A stretch of 64,000 nt of DNA from Paralithodes platypus (Eukaryota > Arthropoda > Malacostraca > Decapoda > Lithodidae), in the NCBI GenBank assembly GCA_032716605.1, contig CM064572.1, forward strand, positions 38,805,801 to 38,869,800, given 5' to 3'. Positions 20,626 to 31,235 of this stretch are shown here, piece by piece. Below the pieces are notes generated by a model. The model had not been told where the DNA came from and ran no database searches. It saw only the letters and a list, made by a program, of their open reading frames with translations. Every line of letters begins with the position of its first letter. Position 1 is the first letter of the stretch. A program made the position numbers and the translations under genes.

Positions 20626-22015
20626 GATTCACTAAGAAAACATGTTCCGCGTTTGAAAGGACACAACAAACTTATACTCACTAGGATTTCCACTGTTGAA
20701 ATCCTTGCAGGAGACGATGTAATCCTCTGGCAGACAGAGAAGGGCTGTCCAGGGATACAGCCGTCTGCTACCGGAAGCACAAGTCCTCTCTTGTCAGGGT
20801 TGGTCTCCAGGTAGAGGTATTTGCCTACCTTCAACCTGAGAAATAGGGTCATATATGAGTTGCTATCCCCAGTTATATACTGTATATATTAATACCATAA
20901 ATCACCAATAATCACACTGAATCCAATCACTGTATGTCTCTGACAAAAATGCTATATCACCTTAATTCACAACAATATTGCAATGTTAATCACGTGAATC
21001 ACTCAAAATCTTAAATCACAATAATTATGCAATTCAAAACTTCAAACACTGGCGTATTATAAAAATAAATAAGCAACCCTTGAAATTATATTAGGTATAG
21101 AAAACGGATACATCACCCAGAATTCTAGAAAATGCAATGTCAATGACAAAATATGAAATTATTATATTTTGATGACTTAAAAAAATAATGTTAGATAGGA
21201 GGTATTTCCTAACTTTAAAAACAATGTTTCAACTCAACAATTAATTTTACACTTCAAAATCGTTAATTAACAAGAATTAGGCTAAGTCAAAAGGTATCTC
21301 TATATATAATTTAAATTTTATCTTAATGCAAGATTGAATAAAATAAGCCTCTTATCTCACTATTTGTGTACTAACCTCAGGCAAAACATATACTATAATT
21401 GAATTTATACGATACTTCCATAAGATCGCGTTCCACACATCAGCTGACTAGGTGTCCAAGGTCCTCTCGCCGCCAGGTCCACTCGCCCAGGCCGCGTCGT
21501 TTCGGTACAGGTCCATGCGCCCTTCACATCAGCTGATCCTCTCGCTCGCTCTCCCCAGCCGCGATACACAATGGCGCGACCACGTTGGTAGGACGCTCCC
21601 AGTAGACGGCGCTGCACCCCATGCTGCCGCCTCACGTTCCCGCCTTCGTCCCTCGTGTCCGTGTTAGGAATTTACGCGGGAACTCGTTGATTCAGTGTTG
21701 ATTTCTCGTTGATTCTGCTCCCAACTCGTTGATTCAGTGTTGATTTGTGTATATACTGCTCCCGTCGTTCTTCTCTCCTCTACGTTGATCAAATATTCCT
21801 TGAAGATGCTGCTACAGGCTTCTCTCCACCATCGTCACGTTGGCGGAATTCTCCTTGCGTACAGCTCTCTTTACAATGCCAGGGTGTGTGTGTGTGTGCG
21901 TGTGTCGATATTGGACGTAGTAGCGTAGTCTGGGCTGGTTTATCTCGTTGAGTCTTGATAGAGGGAATAGTTTATACCAGTATAATTACCGATGTGTAAC
22001 AAGGCACGATTTGCA
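20626..22015. other. GY-4 5' leader, no gene seen
   Basis: About 1.4 kb between gag and the PBS. AT-rich near 20880-21400, then GC-richer. Short ORFs carry no gag or pol motifs. GTTGATTCAGTGTTGATTT occurs twice in tandem at about 21687-21745. Confidence 0.6.
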
Positions 22016-22040
22016 ATTCGAATCCCACCTGCTGCCACCA
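22016..22040 (-). promoter_or_regulatory. GY-4 primer binding site, tRNA-Leu-like
   Basis: On the plus strand 22016-22040 ends CCCACCTGCTGCCACCA, which looks like a tRNA 3' end including CCA, and extends into a T-loop TTCGAAT. On the element strand this is TGGTGGCAGCAGGTGGG, two bases inside the LTR. The acceptor-end sequence resembles animal tRNA-Leu. The match of about 25 bases is longer than the usual 18. Confidence 0.8.
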
Positions 22041-22042
22041 TT

Positions 22043-22491
22043 TGTAACGGTCTGTTTCTTAGACTTCTATGTTACATATATACACACATCGGTATTAGTT
22101 AAACTCCCAATACTCTCTCTGTTCGTAGGTTTATTGATGTCTTTATAGTTACTGCTTAACAACAATAGCTGTACTGTAGTTACACACACACACACACCCT
22201 TACGACTGGACCTGTAATATGTAGGTCTGTCATCGGCCGTGACTGGGGTAAGACTGCCTAGCTGAGGGCTGCTCAAGGGTGCGCCAGGGCACTCTCATTT
22301 CAAATGCGCTAACACGCACATGACTGTACACACGTGTATGTACACATAGGCCTAGCTGGACAGAGGGGCCTTGTTTGCGGTTTACTGGTCCAAGGAGGGG
22401 AAAGAGGGTTTCTTACCCAAAGTTCCCTCTCACTCCTAACATAATTTCATAGAATCCCAAAATCTCTAAATGCCATAAGACTACTCTTACA
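22043..22491 (-). repeat. GY-4 5' LTR
   Basis: 449 bases. Ends TGTAAG (at 22491) and GTTACA (at 22043). Followed by the target repeat TCGC at 22492-22495. Confidence 0.95.
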
Positions 22492-22499
22492 TCGCTCTC

Positions 22500-22640
22500 T
22501 CAATTATTTACGTTCTCTCCCTCACTCTCTAATACACGCACACATACACACTCACATATGCATACTCTGTTTCCCAACACACACACGCACACTCTCCCCC
22601 CCCCCCCCACCCTCACCCTTTCTCTCTTTCTGTCTCTCTC

Positions 22641-22671
<31 letters not shown>

Positions 22672-22824
22672 CTCTCCTTACCAGCGTGCACCAGCCCCAT
22701 CTATAAAATTTCGCAAGGGATATTTTTTTTTCGTTTTCTGTTTGCCCTGTCCAAAAGAAAACGGGAGTTAGTTCGCGGTCCACTGGCCCTCTGGTGGATA
22801 TCATGTGTACTAGGCTGCAATGTG

Positions 22825-22881
<57 letters not shown>

Positions 22882-22920
22882 GCTATCATACTATTTATAT
22901 TTATATTATTTTCGTTACAT
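22500..22920. repeat. Cluster of microsatellites
   Basis: (CA)n, a C run near 22597, (CT)n, (CTAT)n near 22640-22670, and about 66 bases of (GA)n at 22811-22876. ORFs over these are artefacts. Confidence 0.95.
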
Positions 22921-23630
22921 TAACAATACATTAACCCCTTCCATACCGGCGACGTCTCTTTAATTTAATTCTTGCTACTATTAGACGATTTTATTAAGAG
23001 TAAAAGTGCTTCCAGCAATTAACAGGCTCCGAACTATCTCACTTAACCCTTTTTACTACCATAGATCCCTCTTAAACTGCACAAAATCGTCTAAATATAG
23101 TTAGAAAAATACTCAAAAGACGTCGTCGGTATAGAAGGGGCTTAAGGGGACGTTTTTAGTTTGTTCCCTAGACCTCCATCAGGCTTAAGACTACACCCCT
23201 TAGACCCCCTTTCAAGATACATTTGTACTTTTTTCGGTGGAAAAACGTCCAGGTCGAAAGCCGGTTCCTCTTAAACTCCAGGCTCGCTAACGATCGCCAG
23301 GAAAAAAAATCGACACCTAAATGGCACAAAAGGTCTTAAAATTGACAGACATGGGGTGAAAGTTCTTATAATCGCCAAACTAATGGGGCGAACGTCTTAA
23401 AATGTGAAAACCAATGGGGCTAAACATGAGGAAGAAAGGGGTCCAGAAAAAAATCCCTTAAGTGGAAATCTGCCCTTAATTTTACAACAGTCGTGCAAAA
23501 TACAAAGCGTTCACTTTTCAGAATAATTGAAAAATATGTTAATGAAGAAATGCGTAGACAAAGACAGTAAAATAACAAATACATAATCAATCTAAGGGAA
23601 ACATCACTAAACAAATACACTGAAAGATTA

Positions 23631-23665
<35 letters not shown>
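22921..23665. repeat. Fold-back-type dispersed repeat and (CA)n
   Basis: 23230-23330 carries CTCGCTAACGATCGCCAGGA followed by A-run and TCGACACC, the reverse-complement version of the repeat at 24720-24800, 40620-40690 and 62600-62745. A (CA)n run at 23635-23666 ends the block. No gene seen. Confidence 0.65.
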
Positions 23666-23666
<1 letters not shown>

Positions 23667-23669
<3 letters not shown>

Positions 23670-23990
23670 ATAGACTGCATCACCGTTGATTCATTTAAAC
23701 TCCGCCTAGACAAATATCTCGCTTCAAACCCGCGACTGACTGCGTTTGTAAATGAATAACTTTATTTTATCCCCCCCTCAGTTACTAAACCATCTGTCCC
23801 CTACTAACTTCCTAATCCTGCCACGGACATTAGTTCCAGGGCAGTAATTCCCTTTCCAATGTTCCCTTACCCACTCTAAACCACTGTTTGGACACTTGAT
23901 CCTCAGTGTTTTGGAGGACAAGCAACCTAGAAGGGTCACTAGATATGTTGTTGCTTGATTTCCTTTGTACTCCTTTGTACTCCTTTGTAC
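23667..23990 (+). mobile_element. 5'-truncated CR1-like LINE, 3' end only
   Basis: It encodes the last residues of the CR1 ORF2 found at 48801 (SFKLRLDKYLASNPRLTAF then stop) and the same 3' UTR. It ends with three copies of TCCTTTGTAC (23961-23990), matching three copies of its complement at 48585-48614. Severe 5' truncation is typical of LINE insertion. Confidence 0.9.
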
Positions 23991-23994
23991 ACAT

Positions 23995-24040
23995 ATACAC
24001 AGTGTATATTATATATATATATACATATATATACAGTATG

Positions 24041-24089
<49 letters not shown>

Positions 24090-24092
24090 CTG

Positions 24093-24154
<62 letters not shown>

Positions 24155-24183
24155 TGTATAATTATATATATATATATATACAG

Positions 24184-24239
<56 letters not shown>

Positions 24240-24301
24240 TTACATAGATACACTGGCCACACAGATCTTACGATCCCTGCGAGGTGGCCAGGACTTAATC
24301 C

Positions 24302-24387
<86 letters not shown>

Positions 24388-24396
24388 TGATTGTAT
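23995..24396. repeat. (TA)n block and long (GA)n
   Basis: About 230 bases of near-pure TA with small CAGTATA interruptions, then about 80 bases of GA at 24304-24383. This marks the left edge of duplication unit A. Confidence 0.95.
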
Positions 24397-24549
24397 ATAG
24401 ATAGATACATAGATATATAAATAGATAGATACTTAGACAGAAACACATATAGGGCCTACATGAATATATAGATAAAACGATAGATACCAGGTAGTTAAAT
24501 AGATACATACATATATAAAGAATAGCCCACATTCCTCAGTATATTACAT

Positions 24550-25016
24550 AACCTAATAATGTTCACACACACTTAAAGGGAGATGGGTCTTTTTCCTGGA
24601 CACCCTTCTCCCTCATGCTTAGCCCCTTTAGTTTTCAGATTTTAAGACGTTCATTAGGCTAGTTTGGCGATAATAAGACCTTTCGCCCCTTTTCTTTGTC
24701 AATATTTAGACTTATCGTGTCATTTAGGTGTCGATTTTTTCCTGGCGAGCGATTGCGAGCCTGTAATTTAGGAAAAACCGGCTGAAGGCCAGGACATGTT
24801 CTTACCGAAAAATGTACAAATATACCTTGAAGGGAGATCCTGAGTTTGTATTTTTAAGTTTGATGGAGGTCTAGGGGAGAAACTAAAAAATAATAAATAC
24901 ATGAATAAACTCGACCAAAAAGTAAACCAAACCCCATTAAAACATTTCCCGGGTATAAAATACACGAATAAAACACTACCATTACATAGTATTATCCTAA
25001 CTCAAAAACCTAATAC
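24550..25016. repeat. Dispersed TCCTGGCGAGCG repeat, unit A
   Basis: Contains GTGTCGATTTTTTCCTGGCG near 24728 and a downstream GGCCAGG, like 40450-40908 and in reverse near 23230. It belongs to the same dispersed family as 62600-62745. No coding. Confidence 0.7.
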
Positions 25017-25312
25017 TTGAAACAATAATTATATATATAGGCTATATATATTTTCCACCCTTGAACATTTTACAGAGAATAATATAACGCTAAGTATTTC
25101 CCTCTGACACTGGGAAATATTGAGGGCATGAACAAGGCTATTGAAGTGTCCAGAGATATTTACCGTTTGAAACCCTTGAGGACAAAGACGTAATCTTCGA
25201 CATATTCTGGTTACCATTAGACACAAACACTATATACACTATATACTGTATATAAACGAACACATATGGATTAACTTGCACACTCATACACAGGCACGCA
25301 CACACACTTTGT
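25017..25312. other. Unit-A-specific segment, unrecognised
   Basis: 296 bases absent from unit B, which has 974 bases of LINE sequence here instead. TA-rich at the left, CA-rich at the right. No ORF of note. Confidence 0.6.
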
Positions 25313-25451
25313 TTTCTATGTAAGTGGGGGATACAAAAGGCAGAACTGCCTGTGACGAGTGCCTCCCCCAGATTTGAAAGAGTGAAAAGTGACAGGGCCA
25401 AAATCAAGGGACGTTCCAGCCAAAATGCCTGGACACACGGAGTTTGAAGCA

Positions 25452-25501
<50 letters not shown>

Positions 25502-25530
25502 CTCTCTCTCTCTCTCACACACTTACTCCA

Positions 25531-25565
<35 letters not shown>

Positions 25566-26087
25566 CCAGCACCCTCCCTACACCACAACTCAATTACTGT
25601 GGCAAGGGGAACATTAGAGAAGACATGAATAATTAACTACCATTATATTTCACTCCTTTACCTACTACATTAATGGGGAGAGCGATTATGTGGGTTTGTT
25701 ATATTGTTATATTTCTATACCAATTATTAATTTCACATGCCGTATACATTTGTTTACATAATTTATTTTTGCGTCGATTTATTAATTCTACACCGTTTAT
25801 TATTTCACATATTACTGTATATTGGTTTATTTATTTATGCTCCGATATTCATGCTTGTATTTTTATACCAATTAATATTTCACATACCGTATACATTTGC
25901 TTACTTAATTTTTGTTTCGACGTATTATTTCTACACCGTTTATTATTTCACATCTATATTAGTTCATTTAATTTTGCTTCGATTTTTGTAGTCCTATCCC
26001 ATTTTGTTTACTCAGTTTTATATTGTTATTTACTTCTGCTTCGATTTATTATTACTATATTATTACTATGTTATTACTATAGTATTA
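25313..26087. repeat. (CT)n/(CA)n tract and AT-rich twin repeat, unit A
   Basis: Counterpart of 41883-42622. After the (CT)n run at about 25456-25550, two imperfect copies of a unit of about 150 bases occur near 25710 and 25862, each with ATACCAATTA, CCGTATACATTTG and CTACACCGTTTATTATTTCA. The long ORF across it is a translation of AT-rich repeat. Confidence 0.7.
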
Positions 26088-26097
26088 AACTATATCG

Positions 26098-26211
26098 CCA
26101 ACAACACACTCTACACTCAATGAGAGCTCTGTGGGAAAGCCCGATCGTGGCCATGGCCTTTCTCAGGGACTCGGGGCTGTTCGGCCAGGCAGCTTAGGGA
26201 ACAACAACAAC
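26098..26211 (+). mobile_element. Short R1-family retroposon, unit A
   Basis: Flanked by AACTATATCG at 26088-26097 and 26212-26221. It ends GGGGCTGTTCGGCCAGGCAG, CTTAGGGA then (ACA)n, the tail seen on the minus strand in both larger R1 copies. Only 114 bases remain. Its counterpart in unit B is 42633-42755. Confidence 0.8.
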
Positions 26212-26218
26212 AACTATA

Positions 26219-26287
26219 TCGTCTTGATAGTGTAATGGTTAGAGCGTTCTGTATGTGATATCCTAAGTTCGAATCCTGGGAGAATCA
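26219..26287 (+). pseudogene. tRNA-like sequence, unit A
   Basis: Has a D-arm/A-box-like TAGTGTAATGGTTAGAGC and a T-arm AGTTCGAATCCTGG. Acceptor and anticodon stems do not pair, so it is a decayed tRNA or a SINE head, not a working tRNA. The unit B copy has a perfect B-box GGTTCGAATCC. Confidence 0.55.
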
Positions 26288-26509
26288 CATGCGTTCATTA
26301 ATTTAAGTTGGGGTGTTGTTGGTGTTAAAAACGATGTTAAAAATAATTTCATATATCAAGATATTCATATATTACTGCTTTTCTTTTTCATTTCTATTCT
26401 GTCAATCTCTCCACGGTTATATATTGGGATATACTTTCGCTTCGTCTTTTTAAATTCCGCTCCGCTTCGGTCCAGTTTTGAGTTGGGAATTGTATCAGTT
26501 TTTGCTACC

Positions 26510-27178
26510 GATCCCGCTAGTCTATCAAGCTGTTATCTGTAATTGCCCCAGAGCCTTTAAAGCTCTACCACAGGAGATTTATTGCAATTTACTGTGTGTT
26601 TGTATATATATGTATTCATCTATTATTTACTTTCGAATTCATTATACAGTATATTGTAATTCATTATACTAGTCTATCGAGTTGCCTGCAAGCCTCTAAA
26701 GCTGTACCCAAGGATCTTGATTGCAATTTACTGTTGTATATTAATATATTTATTATCTATTTATTTACCGGTATCTATTAAGTAATTATAAATATTCTAA
26801 TTCATTATACTAGTTTATCAAACTGTAATTGCCTGCGATCCTCTAAAGCTCTACCCGAGGATATTTATTGCAGTTTACTGTTATATATTTAGCTGTCTAT
26901 TCACTTATTATTTATGCTTTACTTTTATTCATTTATTATATATATTATAATTCATTATACCAGTCTATCAAGCTGTTATCTGTAATTGCCTGCGATCCTC
27001 TAAAGCTCTACCCAAAGGACATTTATTGCAATTTACTCTATTAATTTATTTAATATGTTTCTTGATGTACGTAGTTATATTAGTCTATGGATTTGCTATA
27101 TGTAATTGCCCTAAATCCCTGAAATCTCACTGCATGTATCTTATTGTGTTCTACTTATATAGTTGTTTCTATATCTAT
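26510..27178 (+). repeat. Degenerate tandem array of about 140-bp unit, unit A (left part)
   Basis: Five imperfect copies near 26515, 26668, 26807, 26957 and 27090 share TAGTCTATCAAGCTGTTATC, TGTAATTGCC, TCTAAAGCTCTACCC and TTTATTGCAATTTACTG. A sixth copy lies at 36605 beyond GL-2, so GL-2 split the array. Confidence 0.8.
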
Positions 27179-29040
27179 TGTGACGCTTCTGCATAGTAGC
27201 CATGTGCGGGCATGCGCGCTCGTCGGCTGCCCAGCCGTTTAGAAACCGGCTGGCGGCAGCCGGCCGGCCGGCTTTTCCTTAGTATATATCCTACGACAAT
27301 GTAACTAATGTCTGGGATATTCTTATGTTGTTTCACAGCTTGAAGCTGCCCTTATTCTTAACCAACGCATCTTAGTATATTTTATTCTCGATAGTTGATT
27401 GTTTCATTATAATATATAAGATGTAAGTCTAGTGAGAGTGGGAGGAGACGAGCGGGAGAGTCCAGCTTGGGACGAGCCTGATGTTGCCACGTGCATTTGA
27501 TAGCAACGTTAGGCTTAGTTTCGACTCACGCAAGGGGTAGAGGATTTTGACCTGGCAACTGTGTTGAGTGTTGCCAAGCATGGGATGTATTTCGCATGCC
27601 TAGGGTGGGGTCCAGACAGATTCAAGACTCAGAGCTCACCTCACTGTCGTACCCTTCGGACCCCCTTGATATCTATCCCTCTCAACCCCACATAGAAACT
27701 TTCTCTCTTACTTTGTATACCTTCCTTCCACTACTTCACCAATCTATTTAATTATCCCATCCCCTTAATAGACCTTATATCTATTATTCTATTAACGACG
27801 AGCTCTCAGATAACTAGATAGGATTTTGGGCCTTATGCAGAGACGTAGTTGTTAATGAGACCTAGGAAGCTTTTTTGTTGTCTCATATTTGGTGGTTTCA
27901 TGCTTGCTAGTGTGTTCTTGTGTCAGGTTAGCAGGGGCTAGACCGGAGGGGAGGCTTTTTGCGATCCTTTAAGTAAAGCCTGCTGTGCGAGTCCTGTGGA
28001 TCCGCACGACTTTACTAGGATACCCGTTGGAGCCTGGGGGCATTTTCTTGTCTGTGTCCCTGTGTGTCTATTGTTGTGTTGTGTGAGGGCCCTTGCCTAG
28101 TCCACTCAGCACTGCGCTAGCACGTCTTGCTTTTGTTTTAGGGTCGCCAGGAGAGAGTCAGATACTTGCGATCTGAGTCTTTCAAGAGAGCACCCTTTCA
28201 ATTAGAGTAATTTGGCGCACAGACTTGGGAACGTCCCTAGGCTAGAGCAGGTGGCTCAGCCCGGGTATCCGAAGCCTATATCCTTCCGGCTAGACCTCTG
28301 CCACCTGGCAGATTAACAGCTAGTGGTTTATTATTTCTGTATCCTTGTTATTGTGCCACAGTTTACCGTTTTTGTGAGCATTGTGAGTCAGGGTGTGGCT
28401 TAGAGACTCTGTCCGAGCAGGCTTGCCTGACTAAGAGTGAGAAGCACACCTGTATGTGGTTATGTTGCGAGTTGCTACCTTTATTTAATTATACCTATGC
28501 CATTATACACTGTATGGCCTATCACTAGTACTTATTCCTGCTTATGAGTTAAGAGTTCTCTAAATCCGTAACGTACTTTCTTTGCTAAGCATCAGATCCT
28601 ACAGTAGCCGCATGCAGTTTAGAAACCCGCATCTTGTCTACTGGTACGATGTTTTGAGGACTGTTTGCTTTCACCTTCTTTCACGCAGGGGTGATTAGTT
28701 GTATTAATTAACGTAACGTTAAATTTACTTTCTTCTAGTTTGTTATTAAATTGTTTCTGCAATTTAATTCCGTTATCTATCTTTTCCTTGAAGCTTTAAG
28801 TCAACTTAATTGTGTGATCTTTTATATAGCCTGCTTGACTATCAGCAATCTATAGTGCGTGCACCCTGTAACCGAGTCATAGGATACCTCGTTGTCCAGG
28901 CAGGACTCTTGACGGTTTAGGGTGGTTTGTTGCCTGGGTTTATAGATAAGGGTTGGATCTAGCGTTTACCGTTGTTGCTTGTTGCCGCATACCTAGTCCA
29001 ATAGAAAGAGCCCAGTGTTTATATATCCCAGGACGTAACA
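27179..29040 (+). repeat. GL-2 5' LTR
   Basis: 1862 bases, TGTGACGCTTCTGC to GGACGTAACA. A GC-rich CGGCCGGCCGG block and a TATA-like AGTATATATC at 27281-27290 near the left end could be promoter parts. Confidence 0.95.
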
Positions 29041-29042
29041 AA

Positions 29043-29060
29043 TGGCGACCTTGCATAGGA
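29043..29060 (+). promoter_or_regulatory. GL-2 primer binding site
   Basis: TGGCGACCTTGCATAGGA two bases after the LTR, sharing TGGCGACCT with GL-1 and GL-3. Confidence 0.85.
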
Positions 29061-29319
29061 TTTACTGAACAGAGGTATATAGCGGTCATTTGTTTTGAGA
29101 TTCCTTATGATTAGAGGAATACAGTGGACATAGAGTTTTTTTTTGGAGCAACCAATATAACACATTAAAGACTTTAAATAACATTAGTATATACATACTT
29201 GCATAGGAGATAAGGCACATTCTATAACCGTGATAATTACTGCAGTGCACAAGCATGTCTAATACATTAGAACACAGTGATGGGTCAGGTCACGATACGG
29301 TTCGGAGGGAGAAAGACCT

Positions 29320-30462
29320 GTGGAGTGGCTAATCGATAGCGAGGAGGGTGCTAGAAGATTTTTAGAGGTGCCCCTTACCACTGCCAGGGTGTTGAAGCTG
29401 AATAAGTATGGCTTAAAGTGTGTGGCAGGTCTTCAGGGTCACCAGGGTTTAAGTGGCATGAGGAAAGATCAGCTGAGGACTTTGATATTGGGTTTAGAAG
29501 GGAGAGACCTGGGTGGAGAGGCGACTGGGGGCCCCGGTCCCCAGCCCCCCCTCCACTCTACCCCCGTATCAAATGTCAGGGTGCCTGAATTTAGTACATA
29601 CCCCCAAGTTGATGGTCAATGGCAGCGTGGAATTCAATCACAGGGACCCTCTCCATTAAATGCATCTTCCCCTCCTCAAGGGTTGACTCCAAATTTGTTG
29701 TTTCGGCTTGAGATGGCCAAGGTTGAGGCCGCCGAAAGACAGTCTAGGGCCAAGGTTGAGGCCACCGAAAGACAGGTTAGAGTTCAGGTTGAGGCTGCCG
29801 AGAGACAGGCTAGTGTGCAGGCTGAGGCTGCAGAGAGAACAGCTATACGAGAGGCTGAACTGCAGGCAGAGTCTACTAGGTATCGGGCTGACAGGGAGCT
29901 GGAGAGATCTCGAGTGGAGGTAACAGGGCGAAATATTGGGGGAGGTAACAGACATCGGGACCAATCATTGTCGCACCTGCTTAAACTAGTTCCTGAGTTC
30001 GATGAATTAGGTGTGTCTGAGTTTTTTATGCGATTTGAGAAGAAGTGTCAGGAACACCAGTGGCCTCAGGAAAAGTGGGCAGCATTAGTTTCATCAAGAC
30101 TCCTAGGAAAGGGGCTAAAAGCGTATGATGCACTACCTTTAGAGTCCTGTGTAGTTTATGATGAGCTAAAGAAGGCTGTGCTACGGGCCTATGAGTTACA
30201 ACCAGAAACTTACCGCTTGAAGTTTCGGGGTGTTACTAAGGGCAAGGATAGTACCTTCCTAGAACACGCCCGGGACTTGTCTGATGCACTACGACATTGG
30301 CTGCGTTCCGGGAGGGCAGCTACTTTTGAGGAGTTGGGTGAGCTGGTTCTCTTGGAGCAGTTCTTTAAGTGCACAGGCGGGGACTTAACATTAAATATAA
30401 AGAAAAAAATCCTAGAACTCTCCAGGAGGCAGCAGAAATGGCTGACCTCCGACTGTCATTAA
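29320..30462 (+). pseudogene. gag: GL-2 gag, frameshifted at both ends
   Basis: 380 residues homologous to GL-1 gag. The listed start is a GTG; the natural ATG is probably at 29255 (MSNTLEHSDG) but is out of frame, so a one-base indel lies between. A SAP-like pair (NKYGLKC ... MRKDQLRTL) comes first. Four or more heptad-rich repeats of the type AKVEAAERQ follow, reading as tandem repeats in DNA at 29715-29850. Then the capsid block and a SCAN-like segment (HWLRSGRAATFEELGEL). The frame is lost in an A7 run near 30402, where GL-1 and GL-3 stay in frame, so this is a mutation and not a programmed site. Confidence 0.85.
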
Positions 30463-31205
30463 TTCGAGGGTGCGAAGCAGCAGCTAGGAGTGAGTCGGGT
30501 GCAAAGGATCGTACCCCTCCCCCTCCTAAGAATTTTGATACACATAAATACACAAAACCATCTAGCACTGACAATAAAACTGAACATAAACCAAATACCG
30601 TCCCGTATAAGAAGTCTAATGGTACCTCCCACTCCCAAGGGAAACCAAAGAGTAAAGAGTGCTTTGCATGTCACAAGGAGGGTCACTTTGCAAATGCTTG
30701 TCCGAACAAGCCACCAAACAAGGTTGTGTCATTGGTCCGCAGCATAGGGGTGTCGCCTATATCTTCTGAGTTTGCCAAGGGTAGTTCGTCAGAGGTTAGG
30801 ACACAGCCTGTGTTCAAGAGTCCGGAAGGCTCGAACCCTGTCCGCGACGTCTTTGGGGGTCATAGAGGGCATGGTTTTGTGAGGTGGGCTGGCGAAAGGC
30901 GAGGAGTTAAGCTATTGCGTGATACTGGGGCTTCTCAGACCTTGTTAAGGAACTTTACTGGTAGACTGATTAACGCTGCTCGGGTGGTGGTAGTTCAGGG
31001 GATCAATGCTACGAAGTCCTACCCGCTGGTGCGGATGGAGCTGGAGGTAGGTGGTGTGGCGAAGGAGCTGGATGTCGGAATTGTGGAGAACTTGCCTGTT
31101 GGGGGCGTCGACCTACTCCTCGGCAACGACTTTGCGGTGCCTGCTTCTAAGGTTTCACCCTTGGTCGTTGCCGAGAAGGCGGCCGACGTTAGTAGGGAGG
31201 AATAG
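30369..31205 (+). pseudogene. GL-2 gag end, CCHC knuckle and protease
   Basis: 278 residues. It picks up the gag frame after the A-run shift (KNPRTLQEAAEMADLRLS), then a CCHC knuckle (CFACHKEGHFANAC), a spacer, the protease motif LLRDTGASQTLLRNF and a downstream LLGNDF. It ends at TAG (31203-31205) after SREE. GL-1 and GL-3 have glutamine at this spot, so a CAG to TAG change is likely. The next frame starts 30 bases on in the same register. Confidence 0.85.
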
Positions 31206-31235
31206 GAGTGGGTTGAGAAGTGTAGCGTACAAACC

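Larger units (their letters stand above)
15191..22491 (-). mobile_element. GY-4: internally deleted Ty3/gypsy element
   Basis: LTRs at 15191-15657 and 22043-22491 read TGTAAGAG...GTTACA on the element strand. TCGC lies just outside both ends (15187-15190 and 22492-22495), so the outer boundaries are the original insertion. PBS, gag, protease and the first part of RT are present on the minus strand. The rest of RT, RNase H and integrase are missing, and no polypurine tract precedes the 3' LTR, so the 3' interior has been deleted or replaced. A retroposon (15974-16514) was inserted later. Confidence 0.92.

Noticed and set aside
25673..26197. 174-residue very hydrophobic ORF, also at 42208-42732
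   Set aside because: A translation of AT-rich twin repeats ending inside a retroposon. The C-terminal GLFGQAA comes from the R1 tail. Two copies exist only because of the duplication.
26219..26287. Functional tRNA gene (also 42763, 40047, 59738, 63600-63676)
   Set aside because: A and B boxes are present but acceptor and anticodon stems do not pair, and the larger units around three of them are SINEs.
30395..30415. Programmed frameshift at the A7 run in GL-2 gag
   Set aside because: GL-1 and GL-3 stay in one frame through the same point with fewer consecutive A bases, so a slippage mutation is simpler.
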